Shown: positions 18,794 through 26,232, counted from the stretch's first letter. The stretch is 64,000 nucleotides of DNA from Herbaspirillum sp. meg3 (GCF_002257565.1 NZ_CP022736.1:3534001-3598000); one strand, 5' to 3'. Translations and numbers: made by a program. Notes: a model not told the origin generated them from the sequence alone.

Positions 18794-20413
18794 TTATTTG
18801 TTTGCATTGGCGTTGCCTGCTGCGGACGCACCTGCGGTAGCGGGTGTACCTGCGTCACCACCATTGGCGCGCTGCTGGCGGCGCATTTCCATCATGCGTT
18901 GACGGCGCTGGTCTTCGGGCAGCTTCTTGATCTCTTCGCCGAACTCGCCGGCGTCGATGCGCTTGTTGATCTCGGCCCAGCGTTTTTGACGCTCTTCGGG
19001 CGTCATGTTCTGACCGCCTTGCCCGCCTTGTTCACCTTGTGCGGCTGATGCTCCTGCTGTACCTGCTGCTGCACCGGCACCTGCGGCGCCATCACGCTTG
19101 TGACGGCGCGGACCGGCTTTTTCAGTCAGCTTGTTGGCCGGATCGTCGGCGCCGCCGCGCATGACGGGCTCGACCTTTGCGCCTTCGCGCAGGCGGTCGA
19201 TGCCGTCAACCACCACGGTTTCACCGGAAGCCACGCCCTCTTCGACAGCAGTCACGTCGCCTTCTGTCGGGCCAGTCTTGATATTGCGCACCGTGACGGT
19301 GTTGTCTTGCTTGACGACATAGACGAACAGGCCCTTGGAGCCACGCTGAATCGCCGCGCTCGGGATCACCGTCGCTCCTTGGCGGGTATCCAGCAGCATG
19401 CGGATATTGACGAACTGATTCGGGAACAGCGCGAAGTCGGTGTTCGGGAATTGTGCCTTGAGCTTGACGGTACCGGTGGTTGCATCCACCTGGTTATCGA
19501 TGGTCAGCAAGGTGCCGCTGGCGAGTTTGTTTTTCTGCTCGCGATCCCATGCATCGGTGGCGAGTTTTTTGCCTGCTTGCAACTGCTTCATGACGGCCGG
19601 GATATTGTCTTCCGGAATGCTGAAGATCGCTGTGATCGGCTGCACTTGCGTGATGATGACGATGCCGCTGGTGTCGCTGGAATGGACGATATTGCCGATA
19701 TCGACCTGGCGCAGACCGGTGCGGCCGCTGACCGGCGCAGTCACGCGCGAATAGGTCAGTTGCAAACGCGCGCTGGCAAGATTGCCTTGATCAGACTTGA
19801 CCGTACCTTCGTATTGTTTGACCAATGCTGCCTGGGTATCGACTTGCTGGCTGGCGATGGAGTCTTGGGCCAGCAGCGTGCGATAACGTTTGAGGTCGAG
19901 CTGGGCCGCATTGAGCAAAGCCTGGTCACGGGCCAATTGGCCTTCTGCCTGGGTCACGGCCACTTCATAAGGACGCGCATCGAGTTCCGCCAGCAATTCA
20001 CCCTGCTTGACCAACTGGCCTTCCTTGAAATGCAGCTTCATCAGCTGGCCGTCAACGCGGCTACGCACCGTTGCCGTCGCCGTCGGCGTCACGCCGCCCA
20101 GACCGGTCAGGTAAATGTTGACATCCGCGGTTTTGGCCAGTGCCACACCCACCGGCGACAAACCCATGGTGCCAAAACCACCGGGACCGCCGGCACCGCG
20201 CTTGCCGCCGGGGCCGCGCTGACCGCCGCCACCGGCACCGCCCTGAGCCTGCTCGGCTGTCGCGGCACGCTTGTGGCTCCAATAGGAATAACCACCTCCG
20301 GCCAACACCACCAGCAGGATCCAGAACCACCAGCGCCTGAGCACGCCCGGTTTGCCGGCGGAAGAAGAGGAAGATGGCGTTTGCTTGTTATCGGGATTTG
20401 GTGTGATAGTCAT
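18794..20413 (-). CDS. mdtA: Periplasmic adaptor (membrane fusion protein) of the Mdt pump, with long C-terminal tail
   Basis: This adaptor links the RND permeases to the outer-membrane channel. It has an N-terminal membrane anchor (WWFWILLVVLAGGGYSYW, about 28-45), a Gly/Arg-rich linker, the split lipoyl domain (VRSRVDGQLMKLHFKEGQLVKQGELLAELD ... VTAPVSGRTGLRQVDIGNIV), the coiled-coil hairpin and the beta-barrel and proximal domains. At 539 residues it is over 100 longer than most relatives. The extra is a C-terminal tail of Ala/Gly repeats around a charged helical stretch (MTPEERQKRWAEINKR ... LPEDQRRQRMMEMRRQQ), which recalls the Spy/LTXXQ proteins. It is first in the operon; no clear Shine-Dalgarno precedes the ATG. 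Confidence 0.92.
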   Translation of the reverse strand: MTITPNPDNKQTPSSSSSAGKPGVLRRWWFWILLVVLAGGGYSYWSHKRAATAEQAQGGAGGGGQRGPGGKRGAGGPGGFGTMGLSPVGVALAKTADVNIYLTGLGGVTPTATATVRSRVDGQLMKLHFKEGQLVKQGELLAELDARPYEVAVTQAEGQLARDQALLNAAQLDLKRYRTLLAQDSIASQQVDTQAALVKQYEGTVKSDQGNLASARLQLTYSRVTAPVSGRTGLRQVDIGNIVHSSDTSGIVIITQVQPITAIFSIPEDNIPAVMKQLQAGKKLATDAWDREQKNKLASGTLLTIDNQVDATTGTVKLKAQFPNTDFALFPNQFVNIRMLLDTRQGATVIPSAAIQRGSKGLFVYVVKQDNTVTVRNIKTGPTEGDVTAVEEGVASGETVVVDGIDRLREGAKVEPVMRGGADDPANKLTEKAGPRRHKRDGAAGAGAAAGTAGASAAQGEQGGQGGQNMTPEERQKRWAEINKRIDAGEFGEEIKKLPEDQRRQRMMEMRRQQRANGGDAGTPATAGASAAGNANANK

Positions 20414-20552
20414 CTTGGAAGACAGGAAACGGATAAGTTTTAATCAAGACATTTCATGAACATCTGCATTGCTGCCGCAGGCGTCTGCGTCGGCACAGAT
20501 AGCAGGTGCTCGCAAAATGCACTCGTCGTCAATGACGGGGATCAATGGCTGC

Positions 20553-20586
20553 AATCAGACCCGAGGCAGGCTCAAATCAGACCCGA
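20553..20586 (-). promoter_or_regulatory. 12-bp direct repeat in the mdtA upstream region, candidate response-regulator site
   Basis: AATCAGACCCGA occurs at 20553-20564 and again at 20575-20586, identical in both copies and spaced 22 bp, that is two helical turns. The site lies about 140-170 bp before the mdtA start. OmpR-family regulators bind direct repeats on one face of the helix, and such a regulator is encoded at 21484. I see no other gene-like content in 20414-20711; the assignment to that regulator is inference. Confidence 0.4.
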
Positions 20587-20700
20587 AAATGACACCCTGC
20601 AAAGAGGCTGAAAAAGCCAACTCGATATTATGGTCCAGAAGCATGACGATACGATGATGAAATACCGGAAATGTTCATCGTTGCAAAAACAAAAAACATT

Positions 20701-20746
20701 CTAAAAACCAAAAGGCCTTGCGCATCAAAATGTACGCAAGGCCTTG
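20701..20746 (-). terminator. Intrinsic terminator of the Spy-like gene
   Basis: The stem GGCCTTGCG (20714-20722) / CGCAAGGCC (20735-20743) is followed, on the minus strand, by TTTTGGTTTTTAG. It sits 15 bases after the stop codon and separates this gene from the mdt operon downstream, so mdtA needs its own promoter. Confidence 0.8.
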
Positions 20747-20760
20747 ATTACAAAAGAATC

Positions 20761-21285
20761 TTATTTCTTTGGACCGTGGTCATCACCGTGTTCATGGCCA
20801 AAACGGCCGTGTTTGAAGCGATGCTCTTCCATCTTGCGGAATTCCTGATCAAAGGTTTTTTGCTGTTCAGGTGACAGAACGGCATAGAACTCCTTGGTCG
20901 CGGCGATACGGTCCGTCATGCGCGCTTCCATTTGCTTCATCATTTCCAGATGACGGTCCAGGCGTTCCGGCGTGGTCAGCTTGTTCCATTCATCCTTGCT
21001 TGGACGTGCCGGCGGGTTGGCCGGACGCACCGGCGTGGTCTTGTCGGTGAATGTCTTCCAGGCGCCTTCTTGCGCGGCGGTGATCTTCAGCTTGTCGTGC
21101 AATTGGGCCTGGCGCTTGGCGCGGTGCTGCTCGAATTTGGCGATCTGATCGGCGGTAGGCGCATGGCGTCCGGCCGGGCCGTTGCCATCTGCTGGCGGTG
21201 GCATCTGGGCGAACGAGGACATGGCGGTCAGACCGATACCTGCTGCGGCGACGCCGATCATCAAGTGTTTTTTCAGATTGAACAT
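20761..21285 (-). CDS. Spy/CpxP-family periplasmic chaperone (LTXXQ protein)
   Basis: This 174-residue exported protein has a signal peptide (MFNLKKHLMIGVAAAGIGLTAMSSFA) followed by Met/Pro-rich and His-rich segments. It has a helical body with two LTXXQ-like motifs (LKITAAQEGAWKTF about residue 70 and VLSPEQQKTFDQEF about 145). Spy and CpxP are cradle-shaped periplasmic chaperones induced by envelope stress. The C terminus HGRFGHEHGDDHGPKK is His/Asp-rich and could bind metal. The start at 21285 follows GAAAGGAAGC at a good distance; the frame upstream of it is open but lacks family features. It is transcribed divergently from the two-component system. Confidence 0.9.
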   Translation of the reverse strand: MFNLKKHLMIGVAAAGIGLTAMSSFAQMPPPADGNGPAGRHAPTADQIAKFEQHRAKRQAQLHDKLKITAAQEGAWKTFTDKTTPVRPANPPARPSKDEWNKLTTPERLDRHLEMMKQMEARMTDRIAATKEFYAVLSPEQQKTFDQEFRKMEEHRFKHGRFGHEHGDDHGPKK

Positions 21286-21382
21286 GGTGTGCTTCCTTTC
21301 GTGAGAGTGCGTTCTGCACGCTTCGTATTTAACTCTCCAGGTGTAACCGCGATCTTTCCCGTGTTGCTCGATTTGTATCGTT

Positions 21383-21450
21383 TTGTATATGGGAAAGACA
21401 GCTTTGTTTCGCTCTATGTCTGGCGGCCTCCCTGTTATCCCAATATACAA
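21383..21450. promoter_or_regulatory. Inverted pair of TTGTATAT(T)GGGA motifs between the chaperone and the response regulator genes
   Basis: TTGTATATGGGA at 21383-21394 and its inverse TCCCAATATACAA at 21438-21450 lie in the 198-bp divergent promoter region. The mirrored arrangement fits control of both divergent transcripts by one regulator, or a pair of -10-like elements. Which of these it is cannot be settled from sequence. Confidence 0.4.
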
Positions 21451-21483
21451 TTCAGCGTCGCCCTCTTTACAGGAATTGTCATA

Positions 21484-22221
21484 ATGGCCGCCATGGACAC
21501 AAATTCTCACATTTTGGTGGTCGATGACGACCGCGAGATCCGCACTTTGCTGGCGGAATATCTCGACGCCAATGGTTTTCGCACCCTGACCGCCACCAAT
21601 GGCGCCGACATGCGCAAGGTGCTGGAAGAATCGCGGGTCGACCTGATCGTGCTCGATCTGACGCTGCCTGGCGAAGACGGCCTGACGCTGTGCCGCAACC
21701 TGCGCTCGCAATCGAACGTGCCGGTGATCATGCTGACCGCGCGCGGCGAGCCGCTGGATCGTATTCTTGGCCTGGAAATGGGCGCTGACGATTATCTTGC
21801 CAAGCCGTTCGAGCCACGAGAGCTGTTTGCGCGCATCCGCAGCGTATTACGTCGTACCCAGGCGTTGCCGCCCAACATGAGCCGCTCCGAGGCGAAGGCT
21901 ATGCACTTTTCCGGCTGGACGCTGGATCTGACGGCACGCCACCTGTTGAACGGAGACGGCGTGGTAGTGGCGTTGTCGGGTGCCGAATTCCGCATGCTCA
22001 AGGTCTTTCTTGACCATCCCAACCGGATTCTCAATCGCGACCAATTGCTGGAGTTGACCCAAGGCCGCGAAGCCGATCCCTTCGATCGTTCCGTCGACAT
22101 CCAGATCAGCCGCCTGCGTCAGAAGCTGGGCGACGATGCACGCACGCCAACCATCATTAAAACCATCCGTAACGAAGGCTATGTGCTGGCGACGACCGTC
22201 ACTATGGAAATCCCTGAATGA
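21484..22221 (+). CDS. OmpR-family response regulator
   Basis: This 245-residue two-domain regulator has a receiver domain with acidic pocket DDD (about 14-16), phosphoacceptor Asp58 in LIVLDLTLPGEDG and conserved Lys in YLAKPFEPREL. A winged-helix output domain follows (ALSGAEFRMLKVFLDHP ... DRSVDIQISRLRQKLGDD ... TIRNEGYVL). I start it at 21484, with AGGAA nine bases before; the open frame upstream overlaps the divergent chaperone gene and is a shadow. Its stop overlaps the kinase start (ATGA). Position next to spy-like and mdtABC genes suggests a BaeR-like role. The sequence itself also resembles OmpR/RstA-type regulators, so the name is not assigned. Confidence 0.93.
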   Translation: MAAMDTNSHILVVDDDREIRTLLAEYLDANGFRTLTATNGADMRKVLEESRVDLIVLDLTLPGEDGLTLCRNLRSQSNVPVIMLTARGEPLDRILGLEMGADDYLAKPFEPRELFARIRSVLRRTQALPPNMSRSEAKAMHFSGWTLDLTARHLLNGDGVVVALSGAEFRMLKVFLDHPNRILNRDQLLELTQGREADPFDRSVDIQISRLRQKLGDDARTPTIIKTIRNEGYVLATTVTMEIPE

Positions 22222-23672
22222 AAAAGATCTTCAGTTCGTTTTTTAGCTCGATGGCCAACCGGGTCTTTGTGATACTGCTGGCGGGGATTGTGGTCGCCAC
22301 GGTGACCACAACCTGGCTGGCCTCCAACGAACGCCGCAATACCCTCAGGGAGATCCGCTACCAGCACGTTGCAGAACGCGTGGAGCAATTCGTACTGGCT
22401 CTGGACGAGATCAGTCCGGAGGCCCGTCGTAACGTCTTGCAAGCGGCGGGCAGTTTTGGTTTTGAAGCGGCGGTTGTCGACAGCATCGGCGATACTGTTC
22501 GGCCGAGCGCCAGCCCGATGGCCGACATCCTGAAGGCACGTCTGGGCGCCGATCGTCAGATCGTGGTGCAACGCGAGAGCGACTGCACGCCACGCCCACC
22601 GCGCAAGAATCTGCCGCCCCCTCCACCTCCAGGCAAGCCACGCATGGAAACCTGCCGTGTCATTTATGTGAGCTTGCAGGACAAAGCGCTACTGCGCCTG
22701 CGACTGCATATCCCCGGCGAACCGCCGACATGGCGCGGCCGCGGTGGCGATATGGGTTCGTTCAGCGGTACCCCGTATATCCTGCTGTTCCTTGTACTGA
22801 TTGCGATGCTGGCCTATGTGGTGGCACGCATGACGGCACGTCCGATCAAGCAATTGGCCAGTGCGGCCGTCGAACTGGGTCGCGATATCGATCATCCGCC
22901 ACTCGCTGAAAAAGGCCCTACCGAAATCCGCCTTGCAGCCAAGGCATTCAATGCGATGCAAGCGCGGATTCGCCGCCAGATCCAGCATCGTACGCACATG
23001 CTGGCGGCAATTACACACGATCTGCAAACGCCACTGACACGCCTGCGTTTACGCCTGGAAAAAGTCAGCGATCACGAACTGCAGCAAAAATTGATCGACG
23101 ACCTCGCTGTTATGCAGGGCATGGTTCGCGAAGGACTCGATCTGGCGCGCAGCATGGATTCGTCCGAAGCGATGCAGCGTCTCGACATTGACTCGTTGCT
23201 CGACAGCGTTTGCGCCGATGCATCCGATGCCGGCCAGCAAGTCACGCTGACCGGTAGCACACGCGCCTTTATCGTTGCTCAGCCGAACGCCCTGCGCCGC
23301 TGCCTGACCAACTTGCTCGACAACGCGTTCAAGTATGGCCAACGTGCAGATGTCTCGATTGCGCTGGACGATTTGCTGCCCAACCGCGTGCTGATCTGTA
23401 TCCGCGACTACGGCCCGGGGATTCCTGAAGACCAGCTGGAAGCGGTGTTTGATCCCTTCTATCGGCTGGAAACGTCACGCTCGCGCGATACCGGCGGCAC
23501 AGGACTGGGACTGACGATTGCGCGCAATATTGCAGAGAACCACGGCGCCCTGCTGAACCTGCGCAATTATCGCGACGGCGGCCTGGAAGTATTGCTGTCG
23601 CTGCCGCTCAAGCAGGCCGGCGGCAAAGTCCGCAACAAACAGGATAAACCGGACAAACCGGCTCAGAACTGA
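22218..23672 (+). CDS. Sensor histidine kinase with proline-rich periplasmic loop
   Basis: This 484-residue inner-membrane kinase pairs with the preceding regulator (4-bp overlap). It has two membrane helices (about 13-33 and 187-203) enclosing a ~150-residue periplasmic sensor. A HAMP linker, a HisKA domain with His257 (AAITHDLQTPLTRLRLRLE) and an HATPase domain follow. The HATPase has the N box (LTNLLDNAFKYG), G1 box (IRDYGPGIPEDQL) and G2 box (DTGGTGLGLTIARNIAENHG). The periplasmic part holds the run NLPPPPPPGKPR near residue 131 between two cysteines. The ligand is unknown; given the neighbours, envelope damage or toxic compounds are likely. Confidence 0.93.
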   Translation: MKKIFSSFFSSMANRVFVILLAGIVVATVTTTWLASNERRNTLREIRYQHVAERVEQFVLALDEISPEARRNVLQAAGSFGFEAAVVDSIGDTVRPSASPMADILKARLGADRQIVVQRESDCTPRPPRKNLPPPPPPGKPRMETCRVIYVSLQDKALLRLRLHIPGEPPTWRGRGGDMGSFSGTPYILLFLVLIAMLAYVVARMTARPIKQLASAAVELGRDIDHPPLAEKGPTEIRLAAKAFNAMQARIRRQIQHRTHMLAAITHDLQTPLTRLRLRLEKVSDHELQQKLIDDLAVMQGMVREGLDLARSMDSSEAMQRLDIDSLLDSVCADASDAGQQVTLTGSTRAFIVAQPNALRRCLTNLLDNAFKYGQRADVSIALDDLLPNRVLICIRDYGPGIPEDQLEAVFDPFYRLETSRSRDTGGTGLGLTIARNIAENHGALLNLRNYRDGGLEVLLSLPLKQAGGKVRNKQDKPDKPAQN

Positions 23673-23691
23673 AGAATGGTATTGAGGAGGT

Positions 23692-23716
23692 AAGGCGCGC
23701 CAGAACGGCGCGCCTT
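23692..23716. terminator. Hairpin between the kinase gene and trpS
   Basis: The stem AAGGCGCGCC / GGCGCGCCTT with a 5-base loop lies between the convergent kinase and trpS genes, 20 bases after the kinase stop. The stem is strong but the T-runs are short in both directions, so it may be a weak terminator or an mRNA 3' end stabiliser. Confidence 0.55.
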
Positions 23717-23727
23717 GAAAAGCCAGA

Positions 23728-24786
23728 TCAGAAGTAGTTCAGACCCAGTGCGCCGCGCACTTCGGATACGGTCTGTGCAGCGACAGCACGAGCGCGCTCG
23801 GTGCCGCGACGCAGGATCGCCTGCACTTCACCGCGCTCCTTTTCCCATTCCTGACGACGTGTACGGATCGGCTCCAGCAGAGCTTGCAGGTGACCATCCA
23901 GACGACGCTTGAGCACGCTGTCGCCAAGACCACCGCGGCGATAGTGCTGCTTCAGCTCTTCCAAGGCAACGCGATCCGGTTCGAAGGCATCGAGGAAGTC
24001 GAACACGACGTTGCCTTCGACCTGCCCCGGATCATCCACGCGCAAGTGATTGGCATCGGTGTACATGCGCTGTACGGCTTGTTTGACTTCATCGGGCGTA
24101 GCACCCAGCGCAATCGCGTTGCCGAGTGACTTGCTCATCTTGGCCTTGCCGTCGATACCCGGCAGGCGTCCTGTTTCAGATAAAACTTCTTTGCACTCCA
24201 CCAGAATTTCCTTGCCGACGACATTGTTGAAGCGGCGCACCAGTTCGTTGGTCTGCTCGATCATCGGCAACTGGTCGTTACCGACCGGTACCAGATTAGC
24301 CTTGAAGGCGGTGATATCGGCGGCCTGGCTGACCGGATAGGTCAGGAAACCGGCCGGAATATCGCGCTCAAAGCCGCGCAGGCGAATCTCTTCCTTGATG
24401 GTGGGATTGCGCTCAAGACGCGACACCGTCACCAGATTCAGCAGGTGCATCGACAACTCGTACAACTCATAAACCTGCGACTGGATGAAGATGGTGGATT
24501 TTTCCGGATCGATACCGACAGCCAGATAATCGAGCGCAACTTCCAGGACGTTGTCGGTGACCTTCTGATGACGGCCGACGTTGTCGGTCATTGCCTGCGT
24601 ATCTGCCAGCAACAGAAACTGGCTGGCTTCATGCTGCAATTGCACGCGCGATTTGAGAGAGCCGATGTAGTGGCCCAGATGCAGTGGACCGGTAGGACGG
24701 TCGCCGGTCAATACGATAGGTTTCTTGCTTGGTGTAGAAAGGCTGGAAGATTCGGATGCTGGCGAAACATTCAAAGACATGGTCAC
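23728..24786 (-). CDS. trpS: Tryptophan-tRNA ligase
   Basis: This cytoplasmic class I aminoacyl-tRNA synthetase charges tRNA-Trp. The 352-residue protein has the HIGH-equivalent HLGH (36-39, in TGPLHLGHYIGSL) and the KMSKS loop (216-220, GKAKMSKSLGN). The tryptophan-pocket and dimer segments are also recognisable (ADTQAMTD; YPVSQAADITAF; VGNDQLPMIEQT). The first ~20 residues are a Ser-rich extension absent from many bacterial TrpRS. GGAG lies six bases before the ATG. The 5' region (24787-24980) contains an apparent transcription attenuator with a Trp-Trp leader peptide, described in separate entries. Confidence 0.96.
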   Translation of the reverse strand: MTMSLNVSPASESSSLSTPSKKPIVLTGDRPTGPLHLGHYIGSLKSRVQLQHEASQFLLLADTQAMTDNVGRHQKVTDNVLEVALDYLAVGIDPEKSTIFIQSQVYELYELSMHLLNLVTVSRLERNPTIKEEIRLRGFERDIPAGFLTYPVSQAADITAFKANLVPVGNDQLPMIEQTNELVRRFNNVVGKEILVECKEVLSETGRLPGIDGKAKMSKSLGNAIALGATPDEVKQAVQRMYTDANHLRVDDPGQVEGNVVFDFLDAFEPDRVALEELKQHYRRGGLGDSVLKRRLDGHLQALLEPIRTRRQEWEKERGEVQAILRRGTERARAVAAQTVSEVRGALGLNYF

Positions 24787-24824
24787 TCCGGAAATTTCGA
24801 AATGTCGCCAGTCAATGGAACAGC

Positions 24825-24854
24825 AAAAAATAATGCCGCCAGGACTGGCGGCAT
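24825..24854 (-). terminator. Attenuator-type intrinsic terminator in the trpS leader
   Basis: On the minus strand the 10-bp stem ATGCCGCCAG / CTGGCGGCAT is followed by TATTTTTT, a textbook intrinsic terminator. It sits 38 bases upstream of the trpS ATG and 51 bases after the stop codon of a Trp-Trp leader ORF. Its 5' arm can instead pair with GGTGGC in the segment just after the leader stop, which would prevent termination. This geometry is what a ribosome-dependent attenuator needs. Confidence 0.85.
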
Positions 24855-24905
24855 CACATTAACAAAAGCTGTACTGCAAAGCTGTGCAAAAGCGGGCCAC
24901 CTCGA

Positions 24906-24965
24906 TCAGGTGCGCCACCAATGCTGGATTTGCGTAAAGGGGATTTGTGGGATTCGGTATTGCAT
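24906..24965 (-). CDS. Putative tryptophan leader peptide of trpS (19 residues)
   Basis: The ORF reads MQYRIPQIPFTQIQHWWRT-stop. The tandem Trp codons TGG TGG (24915-24920) are two codons before the stop, and the WWRT ending matches that of the E. coli trp leader peptide (GWWRTS). An in-frame stop lies just upstream, so the ATG at 24965 is the only start. Downstream, CACCT/AGGTG can form a 1:2-type stem, GGTGGC can pair with GCCGCC of the terminator arm (2:3-type antiterminator), and the 3:4-type terminator ends in a T-run. Ribosome stalling at the Trp codons when charged tRNA-Trp is short would thus allow transcription into trpS. No Shine-Dalgarno is visible; see the promoter entry. The role is inferred from sequence only. 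Confidence 0.75.
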   Translation of the reverse strand: MQYRIPQIPFTQIQHWWRT

Positions 24966-24971
24966 CGAACG

Positions 24972-24980
24972 AGTATATCA
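24972..24980 (-). promoter_or_regulatory. Extended -10 promoter for the trpS leader
   Basis: The minus strand carries TGATATACT, an extended -10 element (TGn then TATACT) with no convincing -35. The -10 ends six bases before the leader ATG, so the predicted transcription start is at or next to the A of the ATG. The leader peptide may therefore be translated from a leaderless or nearly leaderless mRNA. Confidence 0.5.
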
Positions 24981-25043
24981 CCAAGATCCGCGTCTGTGCT
25001 GCATTGCAACGTGGTGAACGTACCCTGCCGCTCTTTCCAAAAT

Positions 25044-25084
25044 AAAAAACCGCATTGCATGCGCGATGCACACAATGCGGTTTT
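25044..25084 (-). terminator. Intrinsic terminator of the glycine-zipper protein gene
   Basis: The stem ACCGCATTG (25049-25057) / CAATGCGGT (25073-25081) is followed on the minus strand by TTTTTATTTT. It lies 20 bases after the stop codon and isolates the trpS leader promoter from upstream transcription. Confidence 0.85.
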
Positions 25085-25104
25085 GTCGGACCAGCCTGAC
25101 AGTG

Positions 25105-25668
25105 TCAATACGCGCCCGGCGGTGGACCGTAGTAACCCGGTGGCGGGCCGTAATATCCTGGAGGCGGTGGTGGAGCCGCATAATAATAGCGGCGCGGATG
25201 ATAGGTGTACACCGTGGTCTGCGCCTGGGTCTGGATCTGGTTACCCTTGCTGTACATGCATTGGCTGTAGGTCATGTCGTAGCGTTGCTGCATCGAATAA
25301 TTGCCGCCTGCCGCAGCGTTGCTGCCGGCTGCACTACCGACCAGCAAGCCGCCACCTGCGCCAATTGCAGCGCCTGCTCCTGCGTTACCGGATGCTGCAC
25401 CGATCAGTGCACCGGCAACCGCGCCGATGGCAGTACCCGCCGCTGCGCTATTGACCGTACTATTCTGCGTCGCCTGTGCTGCCCCGCCGATGGAGTCCTG
25501 CGCATATTGCTGACACTGCATCTGCTCTGCACGGAACTGTTCGTATGGTTTGCCCTTGCCAGGCATGGCCATCACGGATGGGCCGGTCGGAACGCTCACA
25601 CATCCGCCCAGCGCCAGCAGTACGGCGACAGCTGAAACGGCGCCTGTTGTCTTGTAAATTGGTTTCAC
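25105..25668 (-). CDS. Glycine-zipper outer-membrane lipoprotein
   Basis: This 187-residue protein starts with a GTG at 25668 preceded by GAGGA. It has a lipoprotein signal with lipobox LGGC (VAVLLALGGCVSVPTG). A Gln/Tyr/Cys segment and a glycine zipper (about residues 75-120, GTAIGAVAGALIGAASGNAGAGAAIGAGGGLL split by short turns) follow, of the kind found in membrane-inserting envelope proteins. The C terminus is a Tyr/Pro repeat with tandem YYGPPPG units. Two conserved cysteines (QMQCQQYA and YSQCMYSKG) flank the zipper. Function is unknown; relatives are annotated as glycine zipper family or YMGG-like proteins. It neighbours another small Pro/Tyr-rich exported protein with the same strand and leader style. 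Confidence 0.82.
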   Translation of the reverse strand: MKPIYKTTGAVSAVAVLLALGGCVSVPTGPSVMAMPGKGKPYEQFRAEQMQCQQYAQDSIGGAAQATQNSTVNSAAAGTAIGAVAGALIGAASGNAGAGAAIGAGGGLLVGSAAGSNAAAGGNYSMQQRYDMTYSQCMYSKGNQIQTQAQTTVYTYHPRRYYYAAPPPPPGYYGPPPGYYGPPPGAY

Positions 25669-25760
25669 GATCTTGTCCTCGAAAATAACTACCCGGCGGA
25701 TGCGACGCCCATGCTGACTGCAATGGATGGCATGGCGTCGCTGCGCGCTCATTGGGATTC

Positions 25761-26093
25761 TTATTGCGGTGGAGGCTGATTGCCGCCGGGGCCGTTCGGT
25801 ACCACTTTCATCCAGTTGCTGGGGCAGCTTTGAACGTAGGGGTAATAGCCTTTGGATTCCTGGCAGTAGTACCAGTAGTTTTCGGGTGCCGGACTTTGCT
25901 CGACATACACCGGCGGCGCCTGACGTTCAACGTAGACTGGCGGCGGATAGTAAACCGGCGCAGGATAGTAGGCTGGAGGAGGAATCCAGAGCGGCCCGCC
26001 GATATACACACCAAAACGGGTGTGCGCAGAGCTGGCCCCACTTGCCATCATGCAACCCAGCGCAAACAATCCCAACAAAGCTGCTTTTTTCAT
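25761..26093 (-). CDS. Small exported Pro/Tyr-rich protein
   Basis: The 110-residue product has a clear signal peptide (MKKAALLGLFALGCMMASGASSA), then a proline/tyrosine-rich body (GGPLWIPPPAYYPAPVYYPPPVYVERQAPPVYVEQ). A short C-terminal module with two cysteines (YWYYCQESKGYYPYVQSCPSNWMKVVP) is widespread in small proteobacterial envelope proteins. GAGG lies five bases before the ATG at 26093. The two cysteines probably form a disulfide in the periplasm. I do not know its function. It lies 92 bases upstream of the glycine-zipper gene and could share its transcript. Confidence 0.82.
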   Translation of the reverse strand: MKKAALLGLFALGCMMASGASSAHTRFGVYIGGPLWIPPPAYYPAPVYYPPPVYVERQAPPVYVEQSPAPENYWYYCQESKGYYPYVQSCPSNWMKVVPNGPGGNQPPPQ

Positions 26094-26232
26094 ATTCGCC
26101 TCGAATATTTCACGGAGATCTGCCGGAGACGGCACACGCCATCTCTCTGCATTCAATATACTCAAAACGGCAACGTTTCAACGGCTTTGTTTCAATTCGT
26201 AACCCAATTTAAGAATACTGTACATGGCGCTA

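Noticed and set aside
24859..25071. 70-codon minus-strand frame overlapping the Trp leader region
   Set aside because: Its start lies inside the terminator of the upstream gene and before the leader promoter, and the translation resembles no family; the short WW frame explains the region better.
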